64,000 bases of DNA from Nesterenkonia sp. PF2B19 (GCF_001758425.2 NZ_MDSS02000001.1:1-64000); one strand, 5' to 3'. Positions 26,491 through 36,202 are shown, counted from the stretch's first letter. Translations and numbers: made by a program. Notes: generated by a model not told the origin, from the sequence alone.

Positions 26491-27225
26491 TCAGCCCAGG
26501 CCCAGACGACCGGCCAGCGTCTGGGCGCGCGCGGCCAGGCCCCAGCGTGTGACGTTGAGCATCGCTTCCACCACGATGTCGGAGCTCATCTTCGAGGCAC
26601 CCAGCGTGCGTTCCACGAAGGTGATCGGGACTTCCACGATGGTCTTGCGCTGCCGCGCCACACGGAAGGTCATGTCCACCTGGAACCCGTATCCGACCGA
26701 CTCGATGCTGCCGAGGTCGACGTCCTCCAGCGTGGAACGACGGAAGACGCGGTAGCCGGCCGTGATGTCTCGCACGTCCAGACCCAACATGGTGCGCGAG
26801 TACAGCGACCCGGCGCGCGAGATGAGCTCGCGGTGGAACGGCCAGTTGACCACGGCTCCTCCGGGCACCCAGCGCGAGCCGATCACGAGGTCGGCCTCGT
26901 CGATCTTCGCGATGAGGTCCGGCAGCTGCTCCGGCTGGTGGGAGCCGTCGGCGTCGAGCTCGATCAGCACGTCATAGCCCTGGTCGAGCCCCCAGCGGAA
27001 CCCGGCGATGTAGGCGCCGCCCAGCCCGTTCTTCGCGCGCCGGTGCAGCACATGGATCTGGGGATCTTGGTGCCCCATCCGCTCGGCCAGCTGTCCGGTG
27101 CCGTCCGGGCTGTTGTCATCGACGACGAGCACGTCAGACTCAGGCACCGCGGCCCGCAGCCGCTGCACCGTGATCGGCAGAGCCTCGATCTCGTTGTAGG
27201 TCGGGATGATCGTCAGGATCTTCAC
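26491..27225 (-). CDS. Polyprenol monophosphomannose synthase
   Basis: The 244-residue GT2 enzyme transfers mannose from GDP-mannose to polyprenyl phosphate, feeding lipomannan and glycoprotein synthesis at the membrane. Motifs: ILTIIPTYNEIEALP, VLVVDDNSPDGTGQLAERM, GLGGAYIAGFRWGL, DVLIELDADGSHQPEQLPDL and DITAGYRVFRRS, typical of dolichol-phosphate-mannose synthases (Ppm1 catalytic domain, without fused acyltransferase). GTG 27225 is chosen because homology begins there; the longer frame from 27330 adds 35 low-complexity residues. Confidence 0.9.
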   Translation of the reverse strand: MKILTIIPTYNEIEALPITVQRLRAAVPESDVLVVDDNSPDGTGQLAERMGHQDPQIHVLHRRAKNGLGGAYIAGFRWGLDQGYDVLIELDADGSHQPEQLPDLIAKIDEADLVIGSRWVPGGAVVNWPFHRELISRAGSLYSRTMLGLDVRDITAGYRVFRRSTLEDVDLGSIESVGYGFQVDMTFRVARQRKTIVEVPITFVERTLGASKMSSDIVVEAMLNVTRWGLAARAQTLAGRLGLG

Positions 27226-27360
27226 GGGTGGCCTCGTGCCCCTTCTGTCTCGTGCGGTCTCATGCCGCGTCCCTGGCAGCCCTGGATTTCCGCTGGGACG
27301 GGCGTGGTGCTCGCCGGGGTTCGACGGCACTCGATGTATTGTGCACCCCTCAGGGCGGGA

Positions 27361-28782
27361 TCAGGAATCCTGGGCCCCGGAGTGTCGGGCGTCCGCCGTA
27401 CCGTGAACTTCGACACCGGAGACCACGGTCGCCCGGAGCCGGGGCAGCGCAGCAGGCTCCGCGGCCGTGCCGAGGAACGGCAGCAGGGGCGTGCGGGCAC
27501 GCGCATCGGTGCTCCAGGCCGCGGTCCGTGCGTCGGGCGTCTGCACGGCCAACGACTCGACCTCCCAGACGGTGTAGGTGGCCACGGCGCCCGGCGCCAG
27601 CTGGGCCGCCAGCCCGGCCGTCCCGGGCCCGAGGCCGTCAGGCGCGGGCAGCGACCGATGGGCCGCGCGGGTCTGCGCATTGAAGGCGGCCCGCACCGAC
27701 ACCGCCGCCTCACTGCGGTGCACATGAGTCGCCACCATGGCCCATGGATCGACGTCGGCACCCGGTGCCACCGACGTCGGGATTCCGGCGCTCAGGGCCA
27801 GGCCGAGATGGCCGGGGGCTCGCATCAGCACATGGTGGGCCGTGCCCACCAGCGCCTCCCAATCGGCGCGCCGGGCGGAGTCGAAGTCGACCAGCACGGT
27901 CGGTCGGTCAGGGCGCGGCGTGGTCCTGCGCTCCTGGAGGCGTCGGCGGGTGTCGACGACGACGGCGGCCACGGCGTCCGGGGCATGGCCCGCGACGTCG
28001 AGCAGCATCTGACGGGATGCTTCAGCCAGGGGGGCAGAGACCTCCACCAGATGGTCGACGATGTGCTCGTGGGTCTCCGGGCTCACTGCAGATCCGGCCG
28101 GGAGGACGCCCCCGGAGATCTCGCCCAGGCTCAGTTCGATTCCCACGGGTGCCCCTGCGGCGTCGTCACAGTGCTCCACGAGCGCGATCAGTCGCTGGAT
28201 CTTCTGTGCAGGGCCCGGGAGCCCTTCCTGACCGGCTCCGCCGTCGGAGGTGGGGACGTCGGCGGCCAGCCCCGTCAGCCGCACCACCGGAAACGCCACC
28301 ACGGGATGCCAGTACGCGGCCTTGAGGACCTCCACCAGGCGAGTCCGAGTGCCGGGATCACCCTCCAGGGACGCGGTCGTGACGTCGAGGACCAGGCGCA
28401 GGGCGCCCTGACCATGGGCGGCGGCCTCGTCCAGGAGCGTCGCCACCGCTGATGCATTCAGGGCTCGCAGGTCGGAGTCGACGCGCCCGACGAAGGCGGG
28501 GGCGACCAGACCCCGGTCGAGCTCCTGGCGCTCGTGGTCCCCGCGGATGACGTGCTCGGCCGACTCCGGCGCTCCGATCCAGGAGATCAGGCCGTCCTGC
28601 ACGAGCATCGCCTCCGCGTAGGGTTCAGCCGTGCTGTGGATCGTGCCGTCGACCAGCAGCCGAGGCACTCCTGCGGCCCGAGGGGCCTGGTCGTCGTGAT
28701 GTTCGCGGGATCGGGCGTCGTCGGTCTGCCGCCCGGCTGGTGTGCTGCTCATCGCTGTGCTCTCATCCTCACTGCGCGTCAT
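27361..28782 (-). CDS. Amidohydrolase-like protein lacking the N-terminal HxH motif
   Basis: The 473-residue protein has the layout of a metal-dependent amidohydrolase: a beta-sandwich start (LLVDGTIHSTAEPYAEAMLVQDGLISWIG), a barrel beginning LVAPAFVGRVDSDLRALNAS, and a C-terminal beta region (LAPGAVATYTVWEVESLAVQ). Where active family members show PAFVDxHxH, this protein has PAFVGRVDSD, so the first two metal ligands are missing and hydrolase activity is doubtful. ATG 28782 overlaps the end of the helicase gene by 14 nt; ATG 28752 is an alternative start. Possibly a structural or regulatory paralogue. Confidence 0.7.
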   Translation of the reverse strand: MTRSEDESTAMSSTPAGRQTDDARSREHHDDQAPRAAGVPRLLVDGTIHSTAEPYAEAMLVQDGLISWIGAPESAEHVIRGDHERQELDRGLVAPAFVGRVDSDLRALNASAVATLLDEAAAHGQGALRLVLDVTTASLEGDPGTRTRLVEVLKAAYWHPVVAFPVVRLTGLAADVPTSDGGAGQEGLPGPAQKIQRLIALVEHCDDAAGAPVGIELSLGEISGGVLPAGSAVSPETHEHIVDHLVEVSAPLAEASRQMLLDVAGHAPDAVAAVVVDTRRRLQERRTTPRPDRPTVLVDFDSARRADWEALVGTAHHVLMRAPGHLGLALSAGIPTSVAPGADVDPWAMVATHVHRSEAAVSVRAAFNAQTRAAHRSLPAPDGLGPGTAGLAAQLAPGAVATYTVWEVESLAVQTPDARTAAWSTDARARTPLLPFLGTAAEPAALPRLRATVVSGVEVHGTADARHSGAQDS

Positions 28783-31700
28783 CGTCTGCAGGGTCCTGTC
28801 GGAGGAGATCGTGCTCCGTCACGTCATCCTCGGTGCTGTCCAGATCGTCCAGGTCGTCACTGTCGTCCAGGTCGTCACTGTCGTCGGTCTCGTCGATGCC
28901 GGGGAGCGTCGCCACCGCAGAGTAGGACACCACTCCCCTGGCGATCAGGTCCACCGCCTCCTGGCAGCGTGCGGCCAGCTTGGCGGAGGTGTGCGGCGCG
29001 CGACCGAGCTGATCGAGCGAGTCGATGCACTGTTTCGCCCACCGGACGAAGTCTCCGGCCGCCAGAGGGGAGTCCTCCAGAGCCTGACGCAGGTTCCTGC
29101 CGGAGGCCCAGGCGTACATGGGCGGCACCAGACCCAGCTCGGGCGCGGAGGTGGGCTCCAGGTGGTGCTGCTTCTCCAGAGCTTCGAGATCGGCGTGGAC
29201 GTCGACGGCCGCTCGCACGGCGGAGGTCAGTCCCTTCGTGGGCATCTGCGGCATCGCGCCCTCATCCTCACGCTTCGCCTGGTAGATCAGCACAGTGGAG
29301 AAGGCGGCGAGCTCCGCGGCGCTCAGGCGCATCAGGACGCCCTGATGCTGCAGCATCTCGGTGAACAGGTCCCGTTCGCCGTAGATGCGCCGCAGCCGGT
29401 GGCCGCGCGGGGTCACCGTGAACTCCACCGCACCCGGAGCATCCGACTCGTCGTGACTGGACGGATCGGCGCTGGACAGTTCGGGGCCGGGCTCGGCGGC
29501 TGACTCGGGCAGGGCGGCCGTCTCCAGGTGGCCGAGCTCCACGAGCACTCCGCAGATCCTGTCGAAGGTCTTGGCGATGGAGCCGGTGCGGCGGCTGATC
29601 CGCTCCCGGATCTGGTCCGTCTCCCGGCGGAGCTTCCACCACCGCTCCGCCCACCTCGCGTGCTCCTCGCGGTCGCCGCAGCTGTGGCAGGGATGACGGC
29701 GCAGCCGTGTCTGCAGCGACTCGACCATCTCCTCATCGGGCTCGTGGACGAACCCGAAGCCCGGCGCGGGAGCGTCGGACCGCGGCGGCACCCGATCGTG
29801 CAGCGCGCTGCGCATGCTCGAGGCCAGATCCCGACGGACCTTCGGCACCTTGATCTGCGGCTTTCGGGGCAGGCGGATGCTCGCGAGGACCTCGGGAGGC
29901 TGGCTGAAGTCCTCCACGGTGATGCGCCGCAGCTGGCCGGCACCGGTGATGACGCCGGGACGGGGGTCGTGCTCCGGGGCGCTGTGGACCACCAGACACT
30001 CCCCCAGCCTGCGCCGCCCGGCCACCTCGATGACGTCACCGGGCTGCAGGGCGGCGAGCACGCGGATCAGCTCGCGACGTCGCTGCCTGCCGCGGGACTT
30101 GGCCTGCCCCTTCTGCAGGTCGGTCAGCCGTCGACGAAGCTCGGCGTACTCGCGGAAGTCGCCCAGATGGCACGACATGGCCTTCTCGTAGCCGGCCATC
30201 GACGATTCACGCTGGGCGACCTCTCGAGCCAGGCCGACCACCGACCGGTCGGCCTGGAACTGGGCGAAGGAGGACTCCAGGATGGTGCGGGCACGTTCCC
30301 GACCGAACTGGGCGGTCAGGTTGACCGCCATGTTGTAGCTGGGACGGAAGCTGGAGTTGAGCGGGTATGTCCGGCGGGAGGCCAGGCCGGCCACCTGGCG
30401 TGGGTCCATTCCCGGCTGCCAGACGACGACGGCGTGGCCCTCCACATCGATGCCGCGCCGTCCGGCTCGCCCGGTCAGCTGGGTGTACTCCCCCGGGGTG
30501 ACGTCCACATGGGACTCCCCGTTGAACTTGTCGAGCTTCTCGAGCACGACGGTGCGTGCCGGCATGTTGATGCCCAGGGCCAGGGTCTCCGTGGCGAAGA
30601 CCACTTTGAGCAGTCCAGCGGCGAAGAGCTCCTCCACGAGCTCCTTGAACGGCGGCAGCATGCCGGCGTGGTGGGCGGCGACGCCGTTGACCAGGGCCTC
30701 CCGGAAGCTGTCGTATCCCAGCACCGAGAGGTCCTCGGCAGGCAGCTCCCACCCCATCTGCTCCACCCGTGAGGCGATCTCGGCCGCCTCCTGCCGGGTG
30801 GTGAGCTGGATGCCCGCCTGCAGACACTGCTCGACGGCGGCTTCGCAGCCAGCCCGCGAGAAGATGAACGCGATGCAGGGCAGCAGACCGTCCCGGTCCA
30901 ACGCGCGGATCATGCGAGGCCGGTTGAGTCGGGCCCGGCCCCGGGAGGAGCCGGAGATCCCGGAGGCCTCGGCGGTCATGTGCCGCGAGGAGCGCCGCTC
31001 CGAAGGACGGTGCCTGCGCTGGTCCTGTCGTCCCCGGCCCCGCGACCGGTGCCCGCCGGAGCGACGCGAGGGCGGAGCCTGCTGCCGCTGTGCCAGGCGC
31101 TGCAGCTCGGGATTGACCAGCAGCTGGCCACCTGAGGCGGCGTCGTGCTGGTCGTCGTCGGTGATGAACAGGTCGTGGAGCTCATGGTCCACCAGCATGT
31201 GCTGCCACAGCGGGACGGGCCGGTGCTCGGAGACCACCACGGCGGTCTCGCCCCGGACCGTGTCCAGCCAGGCCCCGAACTCCTCGGCGTTGGAGACCGT
31301 CGCGCTGAGGGCCACCACCTGCACGTGCTCGGGCAGGTGGATGATGACCTCCTCCCACACGGCACCGCGGAACCGGTCCGCCAAGTAGTGGACCTCGTCC
31401 ATCACCACATGGGCCAGGTTCTGCAGGGCCTCCGAGTCGGCGTAGAGCATGTTGCGCAGCACCTCGGTGGTCATCACCACGATCTGCGCGTCGGAGTTGA
31501 TGGAGGTGTCCCCTGTCAGGAGGCCGACCCGCTCGGTCCCGTGGTCCGCCACCAGGTCCTGGTACTTCTGGTTGGACAGCGCCTTGATGGGCGTGGTGTA
31601 GAACGTCTTGGTGCCCTGGGCCAGGCCCAGATGGACCGCGAACTCGCCGACGACGGTCTTGCCGGCCCCGGTGGGCGCGGCCACGAGGACCGCCTTGCCT

Positions 31701-31837
31701 GCTTCCAGGTGCCGACAGGCTTCGAGCTGGAACTCGTCGAGCTCGAAGCTCTGCGCCCGGCGGAAGGCGCCCAGCTCGGTCCTGGCTTCCGCTGATCGGC
31801 GTCGCGCCTCGGCGTACCGCTCGGCCGGTGAACTCAT
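28769..31837 (-). CDS. helY: Ski2-like DEAD/DEAH helicase HelY
   Basis: The 1022-residue helicase, related to yeast Mtr4/Ski2, is probably an RNA-processing ATPase. N-terminal RecA domain motifs: APTGAGKTVVGEFAV, TTPIKALSNQKY, VMTTEVLRNMLY, DEVHYLAD (DEVH box), ALSATVSNAEEF. Second domain: VFATETLALGINMPARTVV and QLTGRAGRRGIDVEGH. The C-terminal helical part follows. A low-complexity Arg-rich insert (about residues 245-295) lies between the two RecA domains. The -10 TAGGCT lies 6 nt before the ATG, suggesting a leaderless mRNA. C-terminus ends in DDSDDLDD repeats. Confidence 0.93.
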   Translation of the reverse strand: MSSPAERYAEARRRSAEARTELGAFRRAQSFELDEFQLEACRHLEAGKAVLVAAPTGAGKTVVGEFAVHLGLAQGTKTFYTTPIKALSNQKYQDLVADHGTERVGLLTGDTSINSDAQIVVMTTEVLRNMLYADSEALQNLAHVVMDEVHYLADRFRGAVWEEVIIHLPEHVQVVALSATVSNAEEFGAWLDTVRGETAVVVSEHRPVPLWQHMLVDHELHDLFITDDDQHDAASGGQLLVNPELQRLAQRQQAPPSRRSGGHRSRGRGRQDQRRHRPSERRSSRHMTAEASGISGSSRGRARLNRPRMIRALDRDGLLPCIAFIFSRAGCEAAVEQCLQAGIQLTTRQEAAEIASRVEQMGWELPAEDLSVLGYDSFREALVNGVAAHHAGMLPPFKELVEELFAAGLLKVVFATETLALGINMPARTVVLEKLDKFNGESHVDVTPGEYTQLTGRAGRRGIDVEGHAVVVWQPGMDPRQVAGLASRRTYPLNSSFRPSYNMAVNLTAQFGRERARTILESSFAQFQADRSVVGLAREVAQRESSMAGYEKAMSCHLGDFREYAELRRRLTDLQKGQAKSRGRQRRRELIRVLAALQPGDVIEVAGRRRLGECLVVHSAPEHDPRPGVITGAGQLRRITVEDFSQPPEVLASIRLPRKPQIKVPKVRRDLASSMRSALHDRVPPRSDAPAPGFGFVHEPDEEMVESLQTRLRRHPCHSCGDREEHARWAERWWKLRRETDQIRERISRRTGSIAKTFDRICGVLVELGHLETAALPESAAEPGPELSSADPSSHDESDAPGAVEFTVTPRGHRLRRIYGERDLFTEMLQHQGVLMRLSAAELAAFSTVLIYQAKREDEGAMPQMPTKGLTSAVRAAVDVHADLEALEKQHHLEPTSAPELGLVPPMYAWASGRNLRQALEDSPLAAGDFVRWAKQCIDSLDQLGRAPHTSAKLAARCQEAVDLIARGVVSYSAVATLPGIDETDDSDDLDDSDDLDDLDSTEDDVTEHDLLRQDPADDDAQ

Positions 31838-31843
31838 GGCCCC

Positions 31844-31939
31844 AGCCTATGGCATCGCCCCTGGTCCGCGGGCATGGTCGGCCCATGCGCCTCGAGAGGA
31901 GCCACCCGCCCAGCGCCGTCCAGGGCGTGCGAGTAGGCT
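31844..31939. promoter_or_regulatory. Divergent leaderless-type promoters of helY and the MFS gene
   Basis: On the minus strand TAGGCT (31849-31844) is 6 nt from the helY ATG. On the plus strand TAGGCT (31934-31939) is 7 nt from the MFS GTG. Both are -10 boxes at the spacing expected for leaderless transcripts. Confidence 0.6.
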
Positions 31940-31946
31940 GTCGGAC

Positions 31947-33233
31947 GTGCACGTCCACGGCCGCCCCTCCCCCGATCCGGCAGGTTCGGCCCGTCTCGGC
32001 GCGCTCTTCCCGCTGCAGGCGGTCGTGCTCGGGGCACTGGTGCCGGCCTTCATCTTCAGCATCGGCATCGGGGCGATGCTGCCGGTCATCGCACCGCATG
32101 CGGTCCAGCAGGGCGCTCCGCTCGCGGTCGCGGGAGTCATCGCAGCGATGCTCCCGGTGGGGCAGATCCTCGCCGACATCCCCGCCGGAGCCCTGGCCGC
32201 CCGCATCGGGGACCGTCGAGCGATGCTGGCGGCCGGCGGCCTGGCCGGTCTGGGACTGCTCGCCGAGGCCGCGGCCCCCACGCTGGTGACGCTGGGGCTG
32301 GCGGTGCTGCTGGTGGGTGCCGCGAATGCGGTGTTCCACCTGGCGCGGCATTCCTACCTCACGGAGATCACCCCGGCTCTGCATCGCGCCCGAGTCCTCT
32401 CCACCCTGGGCGGGGTGCATCGCATCGGGCAGTTCGTCGGGCCGTTCCTGGGGGCGGTCGTCCTCCATGCCGGGGACCTGCGGCTGGTCTTCGTGCTGGC
32501 GGCTGGGACGGCGGCCGCGGCCACCGTCACCGTGGCGCTGGCTCGACCGGACCCGTCAGCCGAGACTCTGGATGCGCCCGTCGCCGGAGACTCCCGACGC
32601 CGTCCCCGGCTGGCCGCCGTGCTCGGTCAGCACCGCAGGCTCCTGCTCACCCTGGGGGCACCTGTGCTGCTGGTGGGCGCGATCCGCGGGGCCCGGCAGC
32701 AGGTGATTCCGCTCTGGGGCGAGCACATCGGCCTGGATCCGGCGACCATCTCGATCATCTTCGGGATCGCCGGCGGCATCGACATGCTGCTGTTCTACCC
32801 GGCGGGGAAGATCATGGACCGGTTCGGCCGTCTGTGGATCGGGGTCCCGGCCATGATCACCCTCGGCGTGGCCATGGCGCTGGTCCCGTTGACGCACAGC
32901 ACGACCCAGATGGTCTGGGTGGCCGTGGCACTCGGTCTCGGCAACGGTCTGGGGTCCGGGATCATGATGACCGTCGCCTCCGATGTCGCGCCGTCGCAGG
33001 GGCGGCCCCAGTTCCTGGGGGCCTGGCGGCTCTTGCAGGACCTGGGCATCGCCGCGGGCCCGCTGATCGTGGCCTCCGGAGCGGCTCTGGGCTCGTTGGC
33101 GGCGGGCATCTGGGTGGCGGCCACGATGGGCCCCTGCGCCGCCGGCGCCCTGCAGCGTTGGCTGCCGCAGTGGTCAGTGCATGCGAACCGGACCACTCGG
33201 CGGCGGGCAGGGCTGTCGGCGGATCAGCGGTGA
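31947..33233 (+). CDS. Major facilitator superfamily transporter
   Basis: The 428-residue protein has twelve predicted transmembrane helices. MFS features include the loop 2-3 motif GALAARIGDRRAML after IPA and the second-half equivalent FYPAGKIMDRFGRLWIG. A long central loop (about residues 190-225) is basic. It resembles drug or metabolite exporters; the substrate is unknown. GTG 31947 is chosen: no ribosome binding site, but a -10 TAGGCT 7 nt upstream fits a leaderless start. Downstream lies the convergent LacI gene, 27 nt away. Confidence 0.87.
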   Translation: MHVHGRPSPDPAGSARLGALFPLQAVVLGALVPAFIFSIGIGAMLPVIAPHAVQQGAPLAVAGVIAAMLPVGQILADIPAGALAARIGDRRAMLAAGGLAGLGLLAEAAAPTLVTLGLAVLLVGAANAVFHLARHSYLTEITPALHRARVLSTLGGVHRIGQFVGPFLGAVVLHAGDLRLVFVLAAGTAAAATVTVALARPDPSAETLDAPVAGDSRRRPRLAAVLGQHRRLLLTLGAPVLLVGAIRGARQQVIPLWGEHIGLDPATISIIFGIAGGIDMLLFYPAGKIMDRFGRLWIGVPAMITLGVAMALVPLTHSTTQMVWVAVALGLGNGLGSGIMMTVASDVAPSQGRPQFLGAWRLLQDLGIAAGPLIVASGAALGSLAAGIWVAATMGPCAAGALQRWLPQWSVHANRTTRRRAGLSADQR

Positions 33234-33260
33234 TGCTCCGGGAGCGGTCCGGGTGCGAGC

Positions 33261-34301
33261 TCAGTGCGGGGCGCTGACCGATTCGATCCGGGGTGCGGAG
33301 GTGGAGGAGCGCACCACCAGGTCATAGGGGAGGTCGGCGTCGGCGTCGTCGGTGGGCAGCGCCTCGGTGCCCTCGATCAGCTCCAGGATCTCCCGTGCTG
33401 CACGGCCTCCCTGACCCAGCGGATGCTGATCCACCGTGGTGAGTCCGAAGAGGGGGCCCAGGTCATGGCCGTCGATGCCGATCACCGAGACGTCTCCGGG
33501 GACCTCCAGGCCCAGGTCGCGGGCCGCCAGCAGTGCTCCGATGGCCATCTCGTCGGAGAAGGCCACCACCGCGGTGGGGGCAGATGTTGAGCGGCCCAGC
33601 ACGGACTTCGCCGCTCGATGACCGCCTTCCACCGTGAAGTCCGCAGTCACGCACAGCTGCCGATCCGCTGAGAGTCCAGCCTCTGCCAGTGCATCACGGA
33701 ATCCGTTCTCCCGCCGCGCCGGCACATGGAAGTCGCGGTTGAAGCTGGCCTCTGCTCCGATGCGGCCGATCCTCCGGTGGCCCAGACGCAACAGGTGCTC
33801 CACGGCGAGGTGGGCGACGCCGTGGTCGTCGATGGCCCGGCCGGGCAGGCGGGGGTTCGATCCGCCCAGCGTCAGCACAGGAATGCCGAGACCCGTGAGC
33901 TGGTCGATCTCGTCGGCGTCGAGCTCCATGGCCACCACGATGAGGCCGTCCACGCGTCGCCGGCGGAGGAACGAGGAGAAGATCTCCTGTCGGACCTGGG
34001 CGTCGTCGGTGACGTTGTAGAGCGTGAGATCGTAGCCGCGACGGCTGAGCTCCTCGGAGATCCCGGTGAGCACCGTGGAGAAGAACCAGCGGTGCAGATC
34101 CGGCAGCATGACCCCGATGTTGCGGGTCCGCCCGGAGGCCAGGCTGGAGGCAGCCGAGGACACCACGTAGCCGAGCTCATCGGCCACCTGGAGGACCTTC
34201 TGCCGCGTGGCCGGCGAGACATGGCCTCGTCCGCTGAGCGCGCGAGAGACGGTCGCGGACGACACTCCCGCCGCGCGGGCGACCTCATCGATGCTGACCA
34301 C
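33261..34301 (-). CDS. LacI-family regulator of the maltodextrin locus
   Basis: The 346-residue product has an N-terminal LacI HTH (MVSIDEVARAAGVSSATVSRAL, hinge helix around SSAASSLASGRTRNIGVM). A periplasmic-binding-like effector domain follows (VLTGISEELSRRGYDLTLYN, RRVDGLIVVAMELD, DVSVIGIDGHDLGPLFGLTTVDQ). It is immediately downstream (12 nt) of the alpha-glucosidase gene in the same direction, so it belongs to that transcript and is probably autoregulated. Likely operators: 36085-36100 and 36185-36202. Effector, probably maltose or maltodextrin, is inferred. Confidence 0.92.
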   Translation of the reverse strand: MVSIDEVARAAGVSSATVSRALSGRGHVSPATRQKVLQVADELGYVVSSAASSLASGRTRNIGVMLPDLHRWFFSTVLTGISEELSRRGYDLTLYNVTDDAQVRQEIFSSFLRRRRVDGLIVVAMELDADEIDQLTGLGIPVLTLGGSNPRLPGRAIDDHGVAHLAVEHLLRLGHRRIGRIGAEASFNRDFHVPARRENGFRDALAEAGLSADRQLCVTADFTVEGGHRAAKSVLGRSTSAPTAVVAFSDEMAIGALLAARDLGLEVPGDVSVIGIDGHDLGPLFGLTTVDQHPLGQGGRAAREILELIEGTEALPTDDADADLPYDLVVRSSTSAPRIESVSAPH

Positions 34302-34313
34302 GGTGGCGATTCC

Positions 34314-36071
34314 TCAGATCAGGGGGACGTTCTCCGGCGAGACCAACCATACAACGGCGTCCTGCGGCAGCAGGGGCGCTCGGTCCTCCCGGTCCGGAGC
34401 GCCGGACTCGGCGACCAGCTCGGTGCTGGACGCCAGGACGTGGCGCCCGGGCGGCAGCGGGATCGGCGTGGCGCCGAAGTTCGCGAGCACGACGACGTCC
34501 TGGTTGCTCAGCGCCAGGACATCTTCGCTCTGCCCCTCAGCGACCCCGGGCAGCTCGCCCGGATCGAGCCAGCGCAGCGTCCCCTCCCCCAGGCCGTGGG
34601 CGCGACGGACCTCCAGCAGGCGCCGATACAGCGACAGCGTCGAGCCGGCGTCGTCGCGCTGACAGTCGCGGGCGAACGTCCCCCAGCCCTCCGGCTGAGG
34701 CAGCCAGGAACGGCCCGAGGAGCTGAAGCCCGCCGCCGGCGCATCCGACTCCCAGGGAATCGGCACGCGGCATCCGTCCCGGCCGTACCGTTCGCCGCGG
34801 GTGCGGAACCATGTGGGATCCTGCCGGGCCTCGTCAGGGATGTCGAGCACCTCCGGCAGGCCCAGCTCCTCACCCTGGTACAGGTAGGCCGAGCCGGGCA
34901 GCGCCAGCATGAGCGCCGTGGCGGCGCGCGCCCGGCGGAGGGCATGCTGCGGCTCGGGCAGTCCGGGGAAGTCCGGACCGATGCCCGTGCCCTGCGGGTT
35001 CTCCGCCGTGAGTCCCAGACGGGTGGCGTGCCGGACGACGTCGTGATTGGACAGCACCCACGTGCTGGGCGCACCCACCGCGCCGAAGGCACGCAGCGAG
35101 TCGTCGATGATCCTGCGCAGGGCCGCCGGCTCCCAGGGAGTCTCGAGGTAGTGGAAGTTGAAGGTCTGGTGCATCTCGTCGGGGCGGACCCATAGGGCCG
35201 TCTTCTCGATGGTGGAGACCCAGGCCTCACCGCACAGGGCGCGGTCGCCGTCATACTCGGCCAGCAGCCGGTGCCAGTCTCGGTAGATCTCGTGGACGCC
35301 AGGCTGCTCCCAATACGGCGCGGGGGCGCCGTCGCCGCCCATGGAGGCCGCCTCCGGATTCGGGCTCCAGTCGGGGAAGGAGGGGTCCTTGACCATGCCG
35401 TGGGCGACGTCCACGCGGAAGCCGTCGACGCCGCGATCGAGCCAGAAGCGCAGGATCCGGCGGAACTCCTCCCGGACCTCCTCATTCTCCCAGTTGAAGT
35501 CCGGCTGGCTCGAGTCGAACAGATGCAGGTACCACTGGCCGGGGCTGCCGTCCTCCTCGGTGACGCGCGTCCACGCCGGTCCGCCGAAGATCGAGTCCCA
35601 GTTGGTGGGCGGCTGGTCACCGCCGGGACCGCGTCCGTCCCGGAAGATGTAGCGGGCCCGCTCGGCTGATCCCGGTGCTGCCCGGAGCGCCTCCTGGAAC
35701 CAGGGGTGCTGGTCCGAGGAGTGGTTGGGGACCAGGTCCACGATGATCCGGATCTCGCGGGCATGGGCGGCGGCGAGCATCTCGTCGAAGTCCGCCAGCG
35801 TGCCGAAGAGCGGATCGACGTCGCAGTAGTCGGCCACGTCGTAGCCGGCGTCCTTCTGGGGCGAGACCATGAACGGGCTGAGCCAGAGCGCGTCGACGCC
35901 GAGGTCGGCCAAGTCGTCCAGCCGCCGAGTGATGCCGCGCAGATCCCCCACTCCGTCGCCGGAGGCGTCCGCGAAGGACCGCGGGTAGATCTGGTAGATG
36001 ACGGCGGTCCTCCACCACTCGGGGGCGGTGAGAGTCTGCGTGGTGTGGCGTGCGTCATGGCGGGTCTGCAT
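34314..36071 (-). CDS. GH13 alpha-glucosidase / oligo-1,6-glucosidase
   Basis: The 585-residue cytoplasmic glycoside hydrolase family 13 enzyme hydrolyses alpha-glucosides such as maltose. Conserved regions: WWRTAVIYQIYPRSFADASG, region I DLVPNHSSDQHPW, region II GFRVDVAHGM (nucleophile Asp), region III LCGEAWV (acid/base Glu), region IV LSNHDVVRHATR. ATG 36071 is chosen: an earlier in-frame ATG at 36107 would put the LacI-type operator inside the coding region. A -10 TACAGT is 6 nt upstream, fitting a leaderless mRNA. Confidence 0.92.
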   Translation of the reverse strand: MQTRHDARHTTQTLTAPEWWRTAVIYQIYPRSFADASGDGVGDLRGITRRLDDLADLGVDALWLSPFMVSPQKDAGYDVADYCDVDPLFGTLADFDEMLAAAHAREIRIIVDLVPNHSSDQHPWFQEALRAAPGSAERARYIFRDGRGPGGDQPPTNWDSIFGGPAWTRVTEEDGSPGQWYLHLFDSSQPDFNWENEEVREEFRRILRFWLDRGVDGFRVDVAHGMVKDPSFPDWSPNPEAASMGGDGAPAPYWEQPGVHEIYRDWHRLLAEYDGDRALCGEAWVSTIEKTALWVRPDEMHQTFNFHYLETPWEPAALRRIIDDSLRAFGAVGAPSTWVLSNHDVVRHATRLGLTAENPQGTGIGPDFPGLPEPQHALRRARAATALMLALPGSAYLYQGEELGLPEVLDIPDEARQDPTWFRTRGERYGRDGCRVPIPWESDAPAAGFSSSGRSWLPQPEGWGTFARDCQRDDAGSTLSLYRRLLEVRRAHGLGEGTLRWLDPGELPGVAEGQSEDVLALSNQDVVVLANFGATPIPLPPGRHVLASSTELVAESGAPDREDRAPLLPQDAVVWLVSPENVPLI

Positions 36072-36084
36072 GCTGACACTGTAC

Positions 36085-36100
36085 TGGCAAGCGTTTGCAA
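36085..36100. promoter_or_regulatory. LacI-type operator at the alpha-glucosidase promoter
   Basis: TGGCAAGCGTTTGCAA closely follows the LacI/CcpA-type consensus TTGCAAGCGCTTGCAA. It falls in the spacer just upstream of the minus-strand -10 TACAGT (36082-36077), where binding would block transcription. Confidence 0.7.
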
Positions 36101-36158
36101 TTCGCATCTCGACATCTCTTCAGCGATCTGGGCGTCACAGGATTGCCGGCGACCAGGC

Positions 36159-36202
36159 TTGCACTGGAAGGTGACCTGCTTCATACTGGAAGCGCTTGCA
36201 GT
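36159..36202 (+). promoter_or_regulatory. Promoter and LacI-type operator of the maltodextrin transport operon
   Basis: TTGCAC (36159-36164) and CATACT (36183-36188) with an 18-bp spacer form a promoter. ACTGGAAGCGCTTGCAGT (36185-36202) is a near-perfect palindrome (one mismatched pair) of LacI type that overlaps the -10 and start site. The transport operon begins at 36271. Confidence 0.75.

Noticed and set aside
26035-28452. An 805-codon plus-strand open frame
   Set aside because: It lies in another frame across rbpA and antisense to ppm and the amidohydrolase gene; the true genes have family motifs and it has none.
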